Below are positions 1 to 9,347 of a DNA stretch of 64,000 nt, piece after piece. Origin of the DNA: JABDLO01 sp035327565 (GTDB taxonomy: Bacteria; Bacteroidota; Bacteroidia; Chitinophagales; Saprospiraceae); NCBI GenBank assembly GCA_035327565.1, contig DAOLDB010000007.1, positions 1-64,000 of the forward strand. The letters are read 5' to 3'. Positions within the stretch are counted from its first letter, which is position 1, and each line of letters starts with the position of its first letter. The position numbers were made by a program, and so were the translations under genes. The notes under the pieces are model-generated. The model was not told the DNA's origin and did not search any database. It was given only the letters and a program-made list of their open reading frames with translations.

Positions 1-273
1 ACTTCATTGATGTATTTTATTCTGCCTTCACCCAAAGCTTTGCCATCGGGACAAGTTGTGCTAATATATAACGACTCAACATTCCCTGCTCACTGCACAC
101 TATGGACCGTCTATTATTTTACCGCAAAGGCCACGAAGATCTTAGCACAAAGTCCACAAAAAGGATATCAACACTAAACGACTCAATAACTTAACGCATT
201 AACATTTTTCGTTCACTGACAATAATAGAATGAAAAATCTATGTATTATTGAGCTAAAACAATAAGTAATCTG
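1..273. other. Upstream non-coding stretch
   Basis: No gene is supported here. A frame stays open on the plus strand from base 1 to a stop near 174, but its translation has no recognisable motif and low complexity, so I do not call it the tail of an upstream gene. The sequence just before the GH16 gene is AT-rich, as expected for a promoter. It has only an imperfect match to the Bacteroidota -7 element (TATTATTG, about 30 bases before the start codon). Confidence 0.4.
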
Positions 274-1047
274 ATGAATTTTGGTGCCTGCACAATCATT
301 TTATTACTCTTCGTCTTCCCTTCCTGTGCGGATAAAAACTCCACATTGCAGTGGTATGAAAATTTTGAAGGCCCCGAACTGGATGAAAACATATGGAACT
401 ACGATTTGGGTGACGGGTGTCCTAATCTATGCGGATGGGGAAATCAGGAATTACAATACTACCGACCGTCCAATGTTTCTTTGGATGACAACCAACTGGT
501 AATTACAGCAGAAAAAGAAGGCGGTACATATTATTCCGGTAAAATAACCACTAAAAATAAGTTTGAATTTCAGTATGGAACGATTGAAGTTCGCGCGAAA
601 CTCCCTTCCGGCACGGGAACATGGCCTGCCATATGGATGTTGGGCTCCGACATCAACGATATCGGCTGGCCTGCCTGTGGAGAAATAGATATTATGGAGT
701 ATGTAGGTAAAAATCCCGGTGTGGTTCATACTTCATTACATACCTCTTCAAGCTCTGGCAATACAGAAAATACTGCCATTCACTCTATTGAAGACCCTGA
801 AAATACTTTCCATATATATGGATGTACCTGGAATGCCAATGAAATCGTCTTCAGCATAGATGGCCATGAGGTATACCGCTATGCCCCTGAGACCAAAGAC
901 TTAAACACATGGCCTTTTGATAAACCCTTCTTTGTCATATTAAATCTGGCCATTGGGGGAACATTTGGCGGACCAGATATTGATGATGATGCTTTGCCAG
1001 CGAAATTTACCATTGACTATATCAAGGTATCATCAAACAATCCATAA
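274..1047 (+). CDS. GH16 family beta-glucanase (laminarinase-like) lipoprotein
   Basis: Predicted endo-acting beta-glucan hydrolase of glycoside hydrolase family 16, retaining mechanism. The 257-residue product starts with a short hydrophobic signal and a lipobox (FPSC, Cys18), so it should be a lipoprotein in the periplasm or on the cell surface. The GH16 signature is intact: G-E-I-D-I-M-E at residues 136-142, with Glu137 as the expected nucleophile, Asp139 as helper and Glu142 as acid/base. The preceding WPAIWML segment is typical of laminarinases and licheninases. The length is normal for a single-domain GH16 and there is no carbohydrate-binding module. It lies 36 bp upstream of a flippase gene on the same strand, so it may trim or release a polymer made nearby, or simply degrade environmental laminarin. 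The exact substrate (beta-1,3 or mixed linkage) cannot be read from the sequence. Confidence 0.9.
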   Translation: MNFGACTIILLLFVFPSCADKNSTLQWYENFEGPELDENIWNYDLGDGCPNLCGWGNQELQYYRPSNVSLDDNQLVITAEKEGGTYYSGKITTKNKFEFQYGTIEVRAKLPSGTGTWPAIWMLGSDINDIGWPACGEIDIMEYVGKNPGVVHTSLHTSSSSGNTENTAIHSIEDPENTFHIYGCTWNANEIVFSIDGHEVYRYAPETKDLNTWPFDKPFFVILNLAIGGTFGGPDIDDDALPAKFTIDYIKVSSNNP

Positions 1048-1083
1048 ATTGCCCCTAATATATTAACAGCACACCAAGCGCTT

Positions 1084-2556
1084 ATGTCTTTTGTTAAAAA
1101 ACTGGCTGGCGAAACCATCATCTATGGCATGAGTTCCATCCTGCCCAGGGTCATTCATTTTCTTTTCCTGACCATTTACATCACCTATAAATTTGAAGAC
1201 ACACTACAGTTTGGTATTTACAATGAATTGTATGCATATTCCACCATCTTGCTCGTCATCTTCCTCTTCCGCATGGATACAGCATTTTTTCGTTTTGGAG
1301 CACAGTCCTCTTCACAGGATCAGATATTCGGAGCTGCATTGCTTCCTGTAATTGGTATTGCGGTTTTAGGTTCCACCACCATGTACTTCTTTTCTGATGA
1401 GATTGCCATATTCCTTAAATATGAATATGGAGGATACTATGTGCGATGGTTTGCATTTATACTAGGATTTGATGCTTTGGCGGGAATGTTCTATGCAAGA
1501 TTTCGTCTCCAAAGCCGGCCTTTCCGTTTCCTCATGTTCCGTATGGCTAATGTGGTAATTACGCTTCTTATGGTTTTCCTTTTCCTGGAAATAATACCTG
1601 ACCAAAGCAACCGATGGTTTGATGTTCAGCAGCCGATTGACTTTGTTTTTCTTGCTAATCTGATTGGAAGCGCTGCTGTCCTGCTTTTAATGATTCCTGA
1701 TGTATTAAAAGTAGATTGGCAGCGGATCTGGAAAAACAATCCTGTGTCCTGGAGTAAAATGTTTTGGTACTCCCTTCCTTTGGTCTTGGTAGGTATAGCT
1801 GGCAATATCAATCAGGTCTTTGCCACCCCTTTGCAAAAGTTTTTTCTTGGTGGCACCTTCAACGAGAATCTCACCCAGGCCGGTGCATACATGGGACCGG
1901 CGAAAATTGCTTTATTGCTCAATCTGTTTACCGTCGCTTTCAATTACGCAGCAGAACCATTTTTCTTCAATAATGTGGGTAAAGAAAATTCTGAAAAAGC
2001 GTATGGCCAGATCATGCATGCGTTTACTGTGGTGTCCGGTGTGGCCATGATGGCGATCATTAGCTTTCAGGAATTGGCAATTCTTCTGATCGGTGAATCC
2101 TACCGCGGACCTCAGGAAATTATCCCCATTTTACTTTTTGCCTACTTTGCTTTAGGCTTATATTATAATATATCCATCTGGTATAAGCTCAGCGATAAGA
2201 CCTATTTTGGCGCATTCATCAGTAGTGGAGGCGCCATCCTTACATTGGGTATTAATATTTATTTTCTTCCCAAAATCGGTTACATTGCCTCTGCCTGGGC
2301 AACATTGGCCTGCTTTATTTTCATGACTATTTGTGGATATATTTTAGGTCAGAAATTTTATCCTATCCGATACCCGGTAAAACGCATCATTTATTTGGCA
2401 GGAGTTTTGTTCACAGTAATGATCATGACCGTATGGGTCAAATCCAACCTTTCAACAGACCTCCATCGGCTGATATGCGGTATGGTTATTTTTACATTGT
2501 ATATTGTATTTTTGTGGATTTCGGAAAAGAAAACGATGAAAGAATATCTGAAATAG
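1084..2556 (+). CDS. Wzx-like polysaccharide flippase (MOP superfamily)
   Basis: A 490-residue polytopic membrane protein with about 12-14 hydrophobic helices and the layout of MATE/MOP-type exporters such as Wzx and RfbX. It begins with the typical amphipathic FVKKLAGET segment followed by helix 1. Members of this family flip undecaprenyl-linked oligosaccharide across the inner membrane. It follows the GH16 gene and precedes a tiny membrane-protein gene, probably co-transcribed. A second flippase gene sits at 55647, inside the main locus, so this one may serve a different glycan. Family assignment is confident; substrate is unknown. Confidence 0.85.
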   Translation: MSFVKKLAGETIIYGMSSILPRVIHFLFLTIYITYKFEDTLQFGIYNELYAYSTILLVIFLFRMDTAFFRFGAQSSSQDQIFGAALLPVIGIAVLGSTTMYFFSDEIAIFLKYEYGGYYVRWFAFILGFDALAGMFYARFRLQSRPFRFLMFRMANVVITLLMVFLFLEIIPDQSNRWFDVQQPIDFVFLANLIGSAAVLLLMIPDVLKVDWQRIWKNNPVSWSKMFWYSLPLVLVGIAGNINQVFATPLQKFFLGGTFNENLTQAGAYMGPAKIALLLNLFTVAFNYAAEPFFFNNVGKENSEKAYGQIMHAFTVVSGVAMMAIISFQELAILLIGESYRGPQEIIPILLFAYFALGLYYNISIWYKLSDKTYFGAFISSGGAILTLGINIYFLPKIGYIASAWATLACFIFMTICGYILGQKFYPIRYPVKRIIYLAGVLFTVMIMTVWVKSNLSTDLHRLICGMVIFTLYIVFLWISEKKTMKEYLK

Positions 2557-2588
2557 TGTAATCTTTGTCCCTTTAATTCAAATGATTC

Positions 2589-2753
2589 ATGTCTTATTCG
2601 TCCAGGGTAAAATATAGAAGCCGAAGAGAAAAAGCACACCGGCATTGGAGAAACTTTAAGTTGGTAATTATATTCGTAATACTCGCTGGGAGCATACTAT
2701 TGTATAAAAACTGGCACTCTGTTTATATACATGTACGAACTTATTTTTATTAG
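2589..2753 (+). CDS. 54-residue single-pass membrane protein, unknown function
   Basis: A complete small frame, ATG at 2589 and TAG at 2751, that starts 32 bases after the flippase stop. The product has an N-terminal half rich in Arg, Lys and His (about 10 basic residues in the first 24), then one hydrophobic helix (about residues 25-38, rich in Ile/Val/Leu), then a short Tyr- and His-containing tail. By the positive-inside rule the basic end should be cytoplasmic. I do not recognise a family. Position and composition argue that it is a real, translated partner of the flippase operon rather than chance, but there is no homology evidence. Confidence 0.5.
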   Translation: MSYSSRVKYRSRREKAHRHWRNFKLVIIFVILAGSILLYKNWHSVYIHVRTYFY

Positions 2754-3057
2754 ACAAACGAAAATATTGGGCTGTCTTCAATTTTTTTTAACTTAACTTT
2801 TCATTTTATCATTTAGATTCAAAATCTGTAGAATAAAAGTTACTATTCTGATAGAATAGCCACCTTTAGGTAGAAGGGATTAAATTTCCAAAACAGTAAA
2901 CCATGAAAAATTCTGTCCTTTTCCGAAAATGGGTATATTTTAATGCATAGTAAATGATTTATTTGTTTTCACGAAAAGATATTTAGAACAAAATATTCAT
3001 CGTAGTATTTATCTTAGCACCCTGCCACAAGTATTGATATTATTAAATCTTTCGATT
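2754..3057. other. Intergenic region before the multidomain lipoprotein gene
   Basis: About 300 AT-rich bases without a gene. It holds a short perfect inverted repeat (CTATTC, 5-base loop, GAATAG, 2843-2859), too weak to call a terminator with confidence. A near-match to the -7 element, TATCTTAG, lies at 3010-3017, about 40 bases before the chosen start of the next gene. Nothing else stands out. Confidence 0.4.
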
Positions 3058-6000
3058 ATGAATGGTCATTTTGTGAAATGCTACCTTTGTTTGTTGATCT
3101 CATTAAGTTTTTTTTCATGTAGCTCAGATGAAAAAACCCAGGATCGCAAAAGACCCCATGATCCATGGGTATTTCGCACTGTCTTGGATGGAAAAGCGCG
3201 CATAGCCACCATTGCTCTCAATGATCACCTTTGGGTGGCTTACGATACTGAAAGAGCATCATTATTGCAGGCATGGAAGGGCTCTGTTCTCTTTGAAGGA
3301 GCCGTATACAATACCATTCATGGGCCCCAACCCCTCAGTATGGGAGATAAATATATGGAAAACCCTTTTCCCAATCCCTGGCTAATACGGGATTCTCAGG
3401 GCAATATCCTGGAACCCACCATACAATACAGGGGACATCGTTTTGATGAAGAATCCGTTACTCTTCAATATGAATTGACTCACCCTTCCATCCCCGGAAC
3501 CATCAGGGTCTTTGAATCGCCTGAATCCCACATTTCAGCGAATAACCGACCCGTTTTTATAAGAAGCTTCCGGGTAGAAGGGTTGAATGATCCACATCAA
3601 TTGCGTTTGAAAACACATTTTTATTCCATACTGGTGAAAAATGACATTCAGACCAACAGCACATTGGAGTATACCAGAGAAGATGAAGTACAATTAGGCA
3701 AAATCAATACCCTGGACTTAGATGCAGAATTTATACTCCATAATGACAAGCCCACCACTCTGACTATCACTTTTCTGGAAAAACCATTGATTCCTAATCC
3801 CAACTCCCCTGAAGTGGAAATGGAAGAGGAAGACGGTATACATGAAGGTCTTCGTCTGATAGCCCGAAGTGATTGTAAAACCTGTCATAACCGCAATCTA
3901 AAAACCATAGGGCCTTCCTATGTACAGATTGCTGAAAAATATGAATATACCCCCGAAAATGTAGCCTACCTTGCCGGGAAAATCAAAACCGGTGGCAGTG
4001 GTATCTGGGGCAGCCAGGTGATGACTCCCCATTCAGATCTTAGCAATGCCACTCTTCAAAAAATGTCTGAATATATATTATCCCTCGGAGAAGGACAATT
4101 AAAAGAAAGTGTAGAAGAAAAACCCGTGCTTTCTTTTATGCCAGCCCAGCCTGAAGATCGTCATTTAATTCCCGGGTTACTCGTGGATATATATGATCAA
4201 AGAAGAACGATACAGACATTTACAGATGTCTCTTATCGTGGAACCCCTAGATTTGCAGGCATATTACCCAACCTCGCGAATCTTAGTGGAGGAGATTTTG
4301 TAGACCTGGACGATTTTTTTGCATTGCGCGCCAGGGGTTTTTTGAAAGTGGATCGGGAGGGTGAATATGCTTTCCGGATCTGGAGTGATGATGGTTCCCG
4401 CGTTTTCCTCAACGATACACTTATCCTTGACAATGATGGAATGCACGGTACTGCATTCAAGGAAGTATCTATCAGGCTTGTAAAAGGCTATTATCCGGTT
4501 CAGGTGGAATACTTCCAGGGGGGAGGAGGCAAATTCCTCTCATTTAACTGGCGAAAGGCAGGAGCCAGTCAATTTGAAGTCATTTCCAAAGAAAACTTTT
4601 TCTACAACCTCAATGAAGCCAAAGCGTATTCGGGGTACCTATTGCCCATGGCATCGAACCTGAATATCCCGGGTAACGGATCGGCATTGGCTTCGGTACA
4701 CCCTTCCTTTGATCTCTATCAGGCCAGGCCATTTAATTTTACTCCCAAAGTGGGGGGAATGGACTTCAATTCGAAAGGTCAGTTAGTCATCAGTACATGG
4801 GATGCCGAAGGAGCAGTCTATCTTCTGGATAATCCCAATTCTACCGATCCTTCAGCGATCACAGTAAAAAAGATTGCATCAGGATTGGCGGAACCTCTCG
4901 GATTAAAAGTGGTCGACGACACCCTATACGTTTTACAAAAACAGGAGCTAACAAAACTGATTGACCACAACGGCGATGGGGTGATCGATGAATACTATAC
5001 CCTTAGTAATCAATGGATGGTTTCCAATAATTTTCATGAATTTAGCTTTGGATTAGCTTACCGGGATGGGTATTTCTATGGCGCTTTGGCAACAGCCATT
5101 GACCCCGGTGGTGCAAGTACCCAACCACAAATTACAGATCGTGGGAAGGTAATTAAAATTGCGAAAAAGGACGGCAGCGTATCTTTTATAGCCAGTGGTC
5201 TCCGTACGCCCAATGGAATTGGTATTGGTTATAATGACGAATTGTATGTTACCGATAACCAGGGGGACTGGTTGCCCTCAAGCAAGGTGCTTCATGTGCG
5301 AGAAGGAGATTGGTTTGGTTCCCGGTCTGTGGAATATGACCCTAAAAACCCACCTATGGAAAAGCTGCCCGTTGTTTGGCTTCCTCAGGATGAAATTGGC
5401 AACTCTCCCTCTACTCCTTCATGGCTTAACCTCGGACCATATCAAAACCAAATGATACATGGTGAAGTCACCCATGGAGGAGTTAAAAGAGTATTTGTTG
5501 AAGAAGTGGAAGGACAATTTCAGGGAGCTGTTTTCAGATTCACACAAGGACTTGAAGCGGGAATCAACCGGTTGGTATGGAGTCCCGATGGTGATTTATA
5601 TGTGGGTGGAATAGGTAGCAGTGGCAATTGGGGTCATTCCGGAAAATTGCATTTTGGCTTGCAGCGGCTGAAATATAATGGGAAAAATACATTTGAAATG
5701 CTGGCGGTAAAAGCAAGAAGCAATGGCATTGAAATCGAATTAACAGAGCCCTTAAAGTACGGAGAAGGATGGCAAAAGTCGGACTATTTTATCCAACAAT
5801 GGTATTACAAGCCCACCGAAGAGTACGGAGGCCCAAAACTGGATTTAAAAACGCTGAATATCTCTTCAGTTCATGTTTCAGAAGATCGCAAAAAAATATT
5901 TCTTGAATTGCCTGGCATGAAGCCCAATCATGTCATTTATGTACGACTTTTATATCCCTTTGTCAGTGAAAAGGAAAATGAATTATGGTCAACAGAAGCA

Positions 6001-6732
6001 TGGTATACACTCAACAAAATTCCCTCAAACCAGCCAGGTTTCAGAGCAATTGCCCCGGTACTTTCGCATGCAAATACTTTGAGTGAACATGAAATAGCAC
6101 ATGGGTGGAAATTGCTCTTTGATGGAAAAACCACAGAAGGTTGGAGAAATTACAGAAAACCAGACATAGGTTCCAGTTGGAAGGTCAGGGATGGAATGCT
6201 ATATCTGGATGCAATAAAAAGAGCCGGTGGCGGCTGGCAGGCACCGGATGGAGGAGACATCATTACAGATAAGCCCTATGAAAATTATGAATTGAGCCTT
6301 GAATGGAAGATTTCTCAATGCGGAAATAGCGGAATTATCTTCCATGTTACGGAGTCAGAAGAATATAACTATGTGTGGCAAACCGGTCCGGAAATGCAGA
6401 TTCTTGACAATTCCTGTCATCCGGATACACGATATCAAACCCATAGAGCCGGTGACCTGTATGATATGATCGAAACGCGATACCTTACAGTCAGACCATC
6501 AGGAGAATGGAATCATGTTAGAATCATTTCCAATCAGGGTAAAGTGCAATTCTGGCTTAATGGTTACCGGGTCGTTGATTTTGACATGACCAGTGAAGAG
6601 TGGAAACAGATGATAGCTCGAAGCAAATTTAAAGATATGACTGGATTTGGCCAATCCGTCAAAGGGCATATTGCCCTCCAGGACCATGGAGATCCTGTAT
6701 TTTTCAGAAACATTAAAATCCGGGAACTTTGA
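3058..6732 (+). CDS. Multidomain lipoprotein: cytochrome c + PA14 + sugar-dehydrogenase-like propeller + DUF1080
   Basis: A 1224-residue secreted protein. I chose ATG 3058 over the in-frame TTG at 3034 because it gives a clean lipoprotein signal ending in FFSC. Domains in order: a beta-rich N-terminal region of unknown family (about 30-260); a class I cytochrome c with heme motif CKTCH (Cys273-His277) and a probable Met ligand in VMTPH; a PA14 carbohydrate-binding domain (about 370-500); a six-bladed propeller resembling glucose/sorbosone dehydrogenases (about 545-860); and a C-terminal DUF1080 domain (about 1015-1224), the 3-keto-disaccharide hydrolase fold. Such fusions are common in Bacteroidota and Planctomycetota. 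A reasonable role is binding a glycan, oxidising it with electrons passed to the heme, and cleaving or sensing the product. The actual reaction is unproven. It is monocistronic by spacing. Confidence 0.8.
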   Translation: MNGHFVKCYLCLLISLSFFSCSSDEKTQDRKRPHDPWVFRTVLDGKARIATIALNDHLWVAYDTERASLLQAWKGSVLFEGAVYNTIHGPQPLSMGDKYMENPFPNPWLIRDSQGNILEPTIQYRGHRFDEESVTLQYELTHPSIPGTIRVFESPESHISANNRPVFIRSFRVEGLNDPHQLRLKTHFYSILVKNDIQTNSTLEYTREDEVQLGKINTLDLDAEFILHNDKPTTLTITFLEKPLIPNPNSPEVEMEEEDGIHEGLRLIARSDCKTCHNRNLKTIGPSYVQIAEKYEYTPENVAYLAGKIKTGGSGIWGSQVMTPHSDLSNATLQKMSEYILSLGEGQLKESVEEKPVLSFMPAQPEDRHLIPGLLVDIYDQRRTIQTFTDVSYRGTPRFAGILPNLANLSGGDFVDLDDFFALRARGFLKVDREGEYAFRIWSDDGSRVFLNDTLILDNDGMHGTAFKEVSIRLVKGYYPVQVEYFQGGGGKFLSFNWRKAGASQFEVISKENFFYNLNEAKAYSGYLLPMASNLNIPGNGSALASVHPSFDLYQARPFNFTPKVGGMDFNSKGQLVISTWDAEGAVYLLDNPNSTDPSAITVKKIASGLAEPLGLKVVDDTLYVLQKQELTKLIDHNGDGVIDEYYTLSNQWMVSNNFHEFSFGLAYRDGYFYGALATAIDPGGASTQPQITDRGKVIKIAKKDGSVSFIASGLRTPNGIGIGYNDELYVTDNQGDWLPSSKVLHVREGDWFGSRSVEYDPKNPPMEKLPVVWLPQDEIGNSPSTPSWLNLGPYQNQMIHGEVTHGGVKRVFVEEVEGQFQGAVFRFTQGLEAGINRLVWSPDGDLYVGGIGSSGNWGHSGKLHFGLQRLKYNGKNTFEMLAVKARSNGIEIELTEPLKYGEGWQKSDYFIQQWYYKPTEEYGGPKLDLKTLNISSVHVSEDRKKIFLELPGMKPNHVIYVRLLYPFVSEKENELWSTEAWYTLNKIPSNQPGFRAIAPVLSHANTLSEHEIAHGWKLLFDGKTTEGWRNYRKPDIGSSWKVRDGMLYLDAIKRAGGGWQAPDGGDIITDKPYENYELSLEWKISQCGNSGIIFHVTESEEYNYVWQTGPEMQILDNSCHPDTRYQTHRAGDLYDMIETRYLTVRPSGEWNHVRIISNQGKVQFWLNGYRVVDFDMTSEEWKQMIARSKFKDMTGFGQSVKGHIALQDHGDPVFFRNIKIREL

Positions 6733-6786
6733 TGCTTTATTTCTAAAAGTTTTTTCCTCCTGCTTTTCTCTTTTGTAGAAAATTAT

Positions 6787-6794
6787 TATTTTTG
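6787..6794 (+). promoter_or_regulatory. Candidate Bacteroidota -7 promoter element (TATTTTTG) of the capsule locus
   Basis: Matches the phylum consensus TAnnTTTG exactly and lies 23 bases before the first gene of the polysaccharide locus. A TTTG at 6772-6775 is too close (11 bases) to be a standard -33 box. The element overlaps the left arm of the palindrome at 6792-6812. Confidence 0.45.
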
Positions 6795-6812
6795 AGTAAT
6801 ATAGTTACTCAA
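6792..6812. promoter_or_regulatory. Perfect 8-bp inverted repeat overlapping the promoter: candidate operator
   Basis: The arms TTGAGTAA (6792-6799) and TTACTCAA (6805-6812) are exact reverse complements separated by 5 bases, giving a 21-bp dyad. It overlaps the end of the -7 element and ends 5 bases before the ATG of the winged-helix regulator at 6818. This placement is ideal for a dimeric repressor, plausibly the regulator itself. AT content makes a hairpin weak, so a DNA-binding role is more likely than a terminator. Confidence 0.5.
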
Positions 6813-6817
6813 TTTTA

Positions 6818-7351
6818 ATGATAGAAACCTTAATATCATCGAAGACGAGGATCAAGCTTTTGCTAAAATTTTTTCTAAACAGCTCTACAACCTCCTATTT
6901 GAGGGGTTTGGAAAACGAGTTTGGAGAGTCTACCAATGCCATCAGGATAGAATTAAACCGCCTGGAGAAGGCCGGCATGCTCGCGTCATTTGTTCGTGGC
7001 AATAAAAAATACTTTCAGGCCAACACCGGACACCCACTATACAAAGAAGTTCATAGCATTTTACTGAAGTACATCGGATTTGACAAAATCATAGAAAATG
7101 TTATAGAGCGATTGGGAGAAGTTGAAAAGGTATATGTGAGCGGAGCTTTTGCCAATGGACAAGATAGCAATATTATCGATCTGATATTGATAGGAAATAT
7201 CAATAAAAACTATTTAATCGAATTAATTGAAAAAGTTGAAAAGCTTATAAAAAGGAAAGTCCGCTATGTTGTTTTTAGTCGTGAAGACTTTGAAAAGATG
7301 GAATGGAAAAATCATGATGTTGCAACGTTGTTATTATGGGAAAAGGATTAG
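6818..7351 (+). CDS. Winged-helix regulator with degenerate nucleotidyltransferase-like domain
   Basis: A 177-residue protein. Residues about 1-80 form an ArsR/MarR-type winged helix (segments TSYLRGLENEFG and NAIRIELNRLEKAGML resemble the recognition helix region). Residues about 90-177 resemble the Pol-beta-like nucleotidyltransferase fold (VYVSGAFANGQ then IIDLILIG). In active enzymes the second segment carries Asp-x-Asp; here the first Asp position is Ile, so catalysis is doubtful. Small proteins of this type often open capsule/EPS loci in Bacteroidota directly upstream of an UpxY gene, as here (16-bp overlap). I infer that it is a locus-specific regulator, possibly acting on the dyad at 6792-6812. 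Confidence 0.7.
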   Translation: MIETLISSKTRIKLLLKFFLNSSTTSYLRGLENEFGESTNAIRIELNRLEKAGMLASFVRGNKKYFQANTGHPLYKEVHSILLKYIGFDKIIENVIERLGEVEKVYVSGAFANGQDSNIIDLILIGNINKNYLIELIEKVEKLIKRKVRYVVFSREDFEKMEWKNHDVATLLLWEKD

Positions 7352-7911
7352 GTACACAGGGAAATGATTTGAAAAGCACGATCAACCATCTTCACGATAC
7401 GGAAAAAAGATGGTTTGCTGTAAAAACGCGTTACAGAAGTGAAAAATATGTAGCCGGTCACTTGAAGAAAAAAGGCATTGAAGTATATATTCCTTTGATA
7501 GAAAAAATCAAAAAGTACCATCGAAAAACAAAAAAATATCAGGTTCCCCTATTCAATTGCTTTGTATTTGTTCATATCACACGGGATGAATATATACCCA
7601 TATTGGAAGCAGAATATGTAGTCGGTTTTTTAAAACAACGCAAAGACCTCGTATGTGTTCCTGAGCTGGAAATCGATATGATACGTCGTGTAGTGGGTGA
7701 AATCCGGGATGTGCATATACGATTAGGTGAATATCCATCGGGATCAGAGGTAGAAATAGTCAGTGGGACTTTAACTGGGTTGAGAGGGAAATTGATTGAA
7801 CAAAAAGGTAAAAATACTTTCATAGTAGAACTCCAAAGTATAGGTTATCAAATGGTAATGGAAATAGACCGGTCTCTATTGAGGCCGCTTTTTATACAAC
7901 AGGGCGCCTGA
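7336..7911 (+). CDS. UpxY/RfaH-family transcription antiterminator (NusG-like)
   Basis: A 191-residue NusG paralogue. The NGN domain (about 24-120) starts with RWFAVKTRYRSEKYVAGHL, a hallmark of the family, and ends in a KOW domain (about 135-190; GTLTGLRGKLIEQ). In Bacteroides, UpxY proteins bind RNA polymerase in the leader of their own capsule operon and prevent premature termination. The gene overlaps the regulator upstream by 16 bp. The ATG at 7336 lies 26 residues before the NGN domain; an in-frame TTG at 7369 is an alternative start, and TTG is common here. It should promote read-through of the very long operon that ends near 57 kb. Confidence 0.9.
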   Translation: MGKGLGTQGNDLKSTINHLHDTEKRWFAVKTRYRSEKYVAGHLKKKGIEVYIPLIEKIKKYHRKTKKYQVPLFNCFVFVHITRDEYIPILEAEYVVGFLKQRKDLVCVPELEIDMIRRVVGEIRDVHIRLGEYPSGSEVEIVSGTLTGLRGKLIEQKGKNTFIVELQSIGYQMVMEIDRSLLRPLFIQQGA

Positions 7912-8004
7912 TTTTTCAGGAATGCTCTAGGTGATGATTTGTGTTTTTGGACGATAAAGTAGCGACTTTTCGAGGGCGAAGCCTTATCTGAAATTGAAAT
8001 AATC

Positions 8005-8012
8005 TATCTTTG
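8005..8012 (+). promoter_or_regulatory. Candidate -7 promoter element (TATCTTTG) upstream of ugd
   Basis: Exact match to TAnnTTTG, 28 bases before the ugd start, inside the 129-bp gap that separates the two regulators from the biosynthetic genes. No good TTG -33 box is seen at standard spacing. This is the natural place for the operon leader on which the UpxY protein acts. Confidence 0.5.
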
Positions 8013-8040
8013 CCGTTTTAATAAATAATCCAATCAGGTG

Positions 8041-9345
<1,305 letters not shown>

Positions 9346-9347
9346 CG

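Noticed and set aside
1..174. Open plus-strand frame entering the window, possible tail of an upstream gene
   Set aside because: No recognisable motif, and the sequence is unlike the coding style of the neighbouring genes; kept as non-coding.
7904..7920. Small hairpin (CCTGA, 4 T, TCAGG) at the end of the UpxY gene, possible terminator or attenuator
   Set aside because: Only a 5-bp stem overlapping the stop codon, with no U-run after it; too weak to report as a feature.
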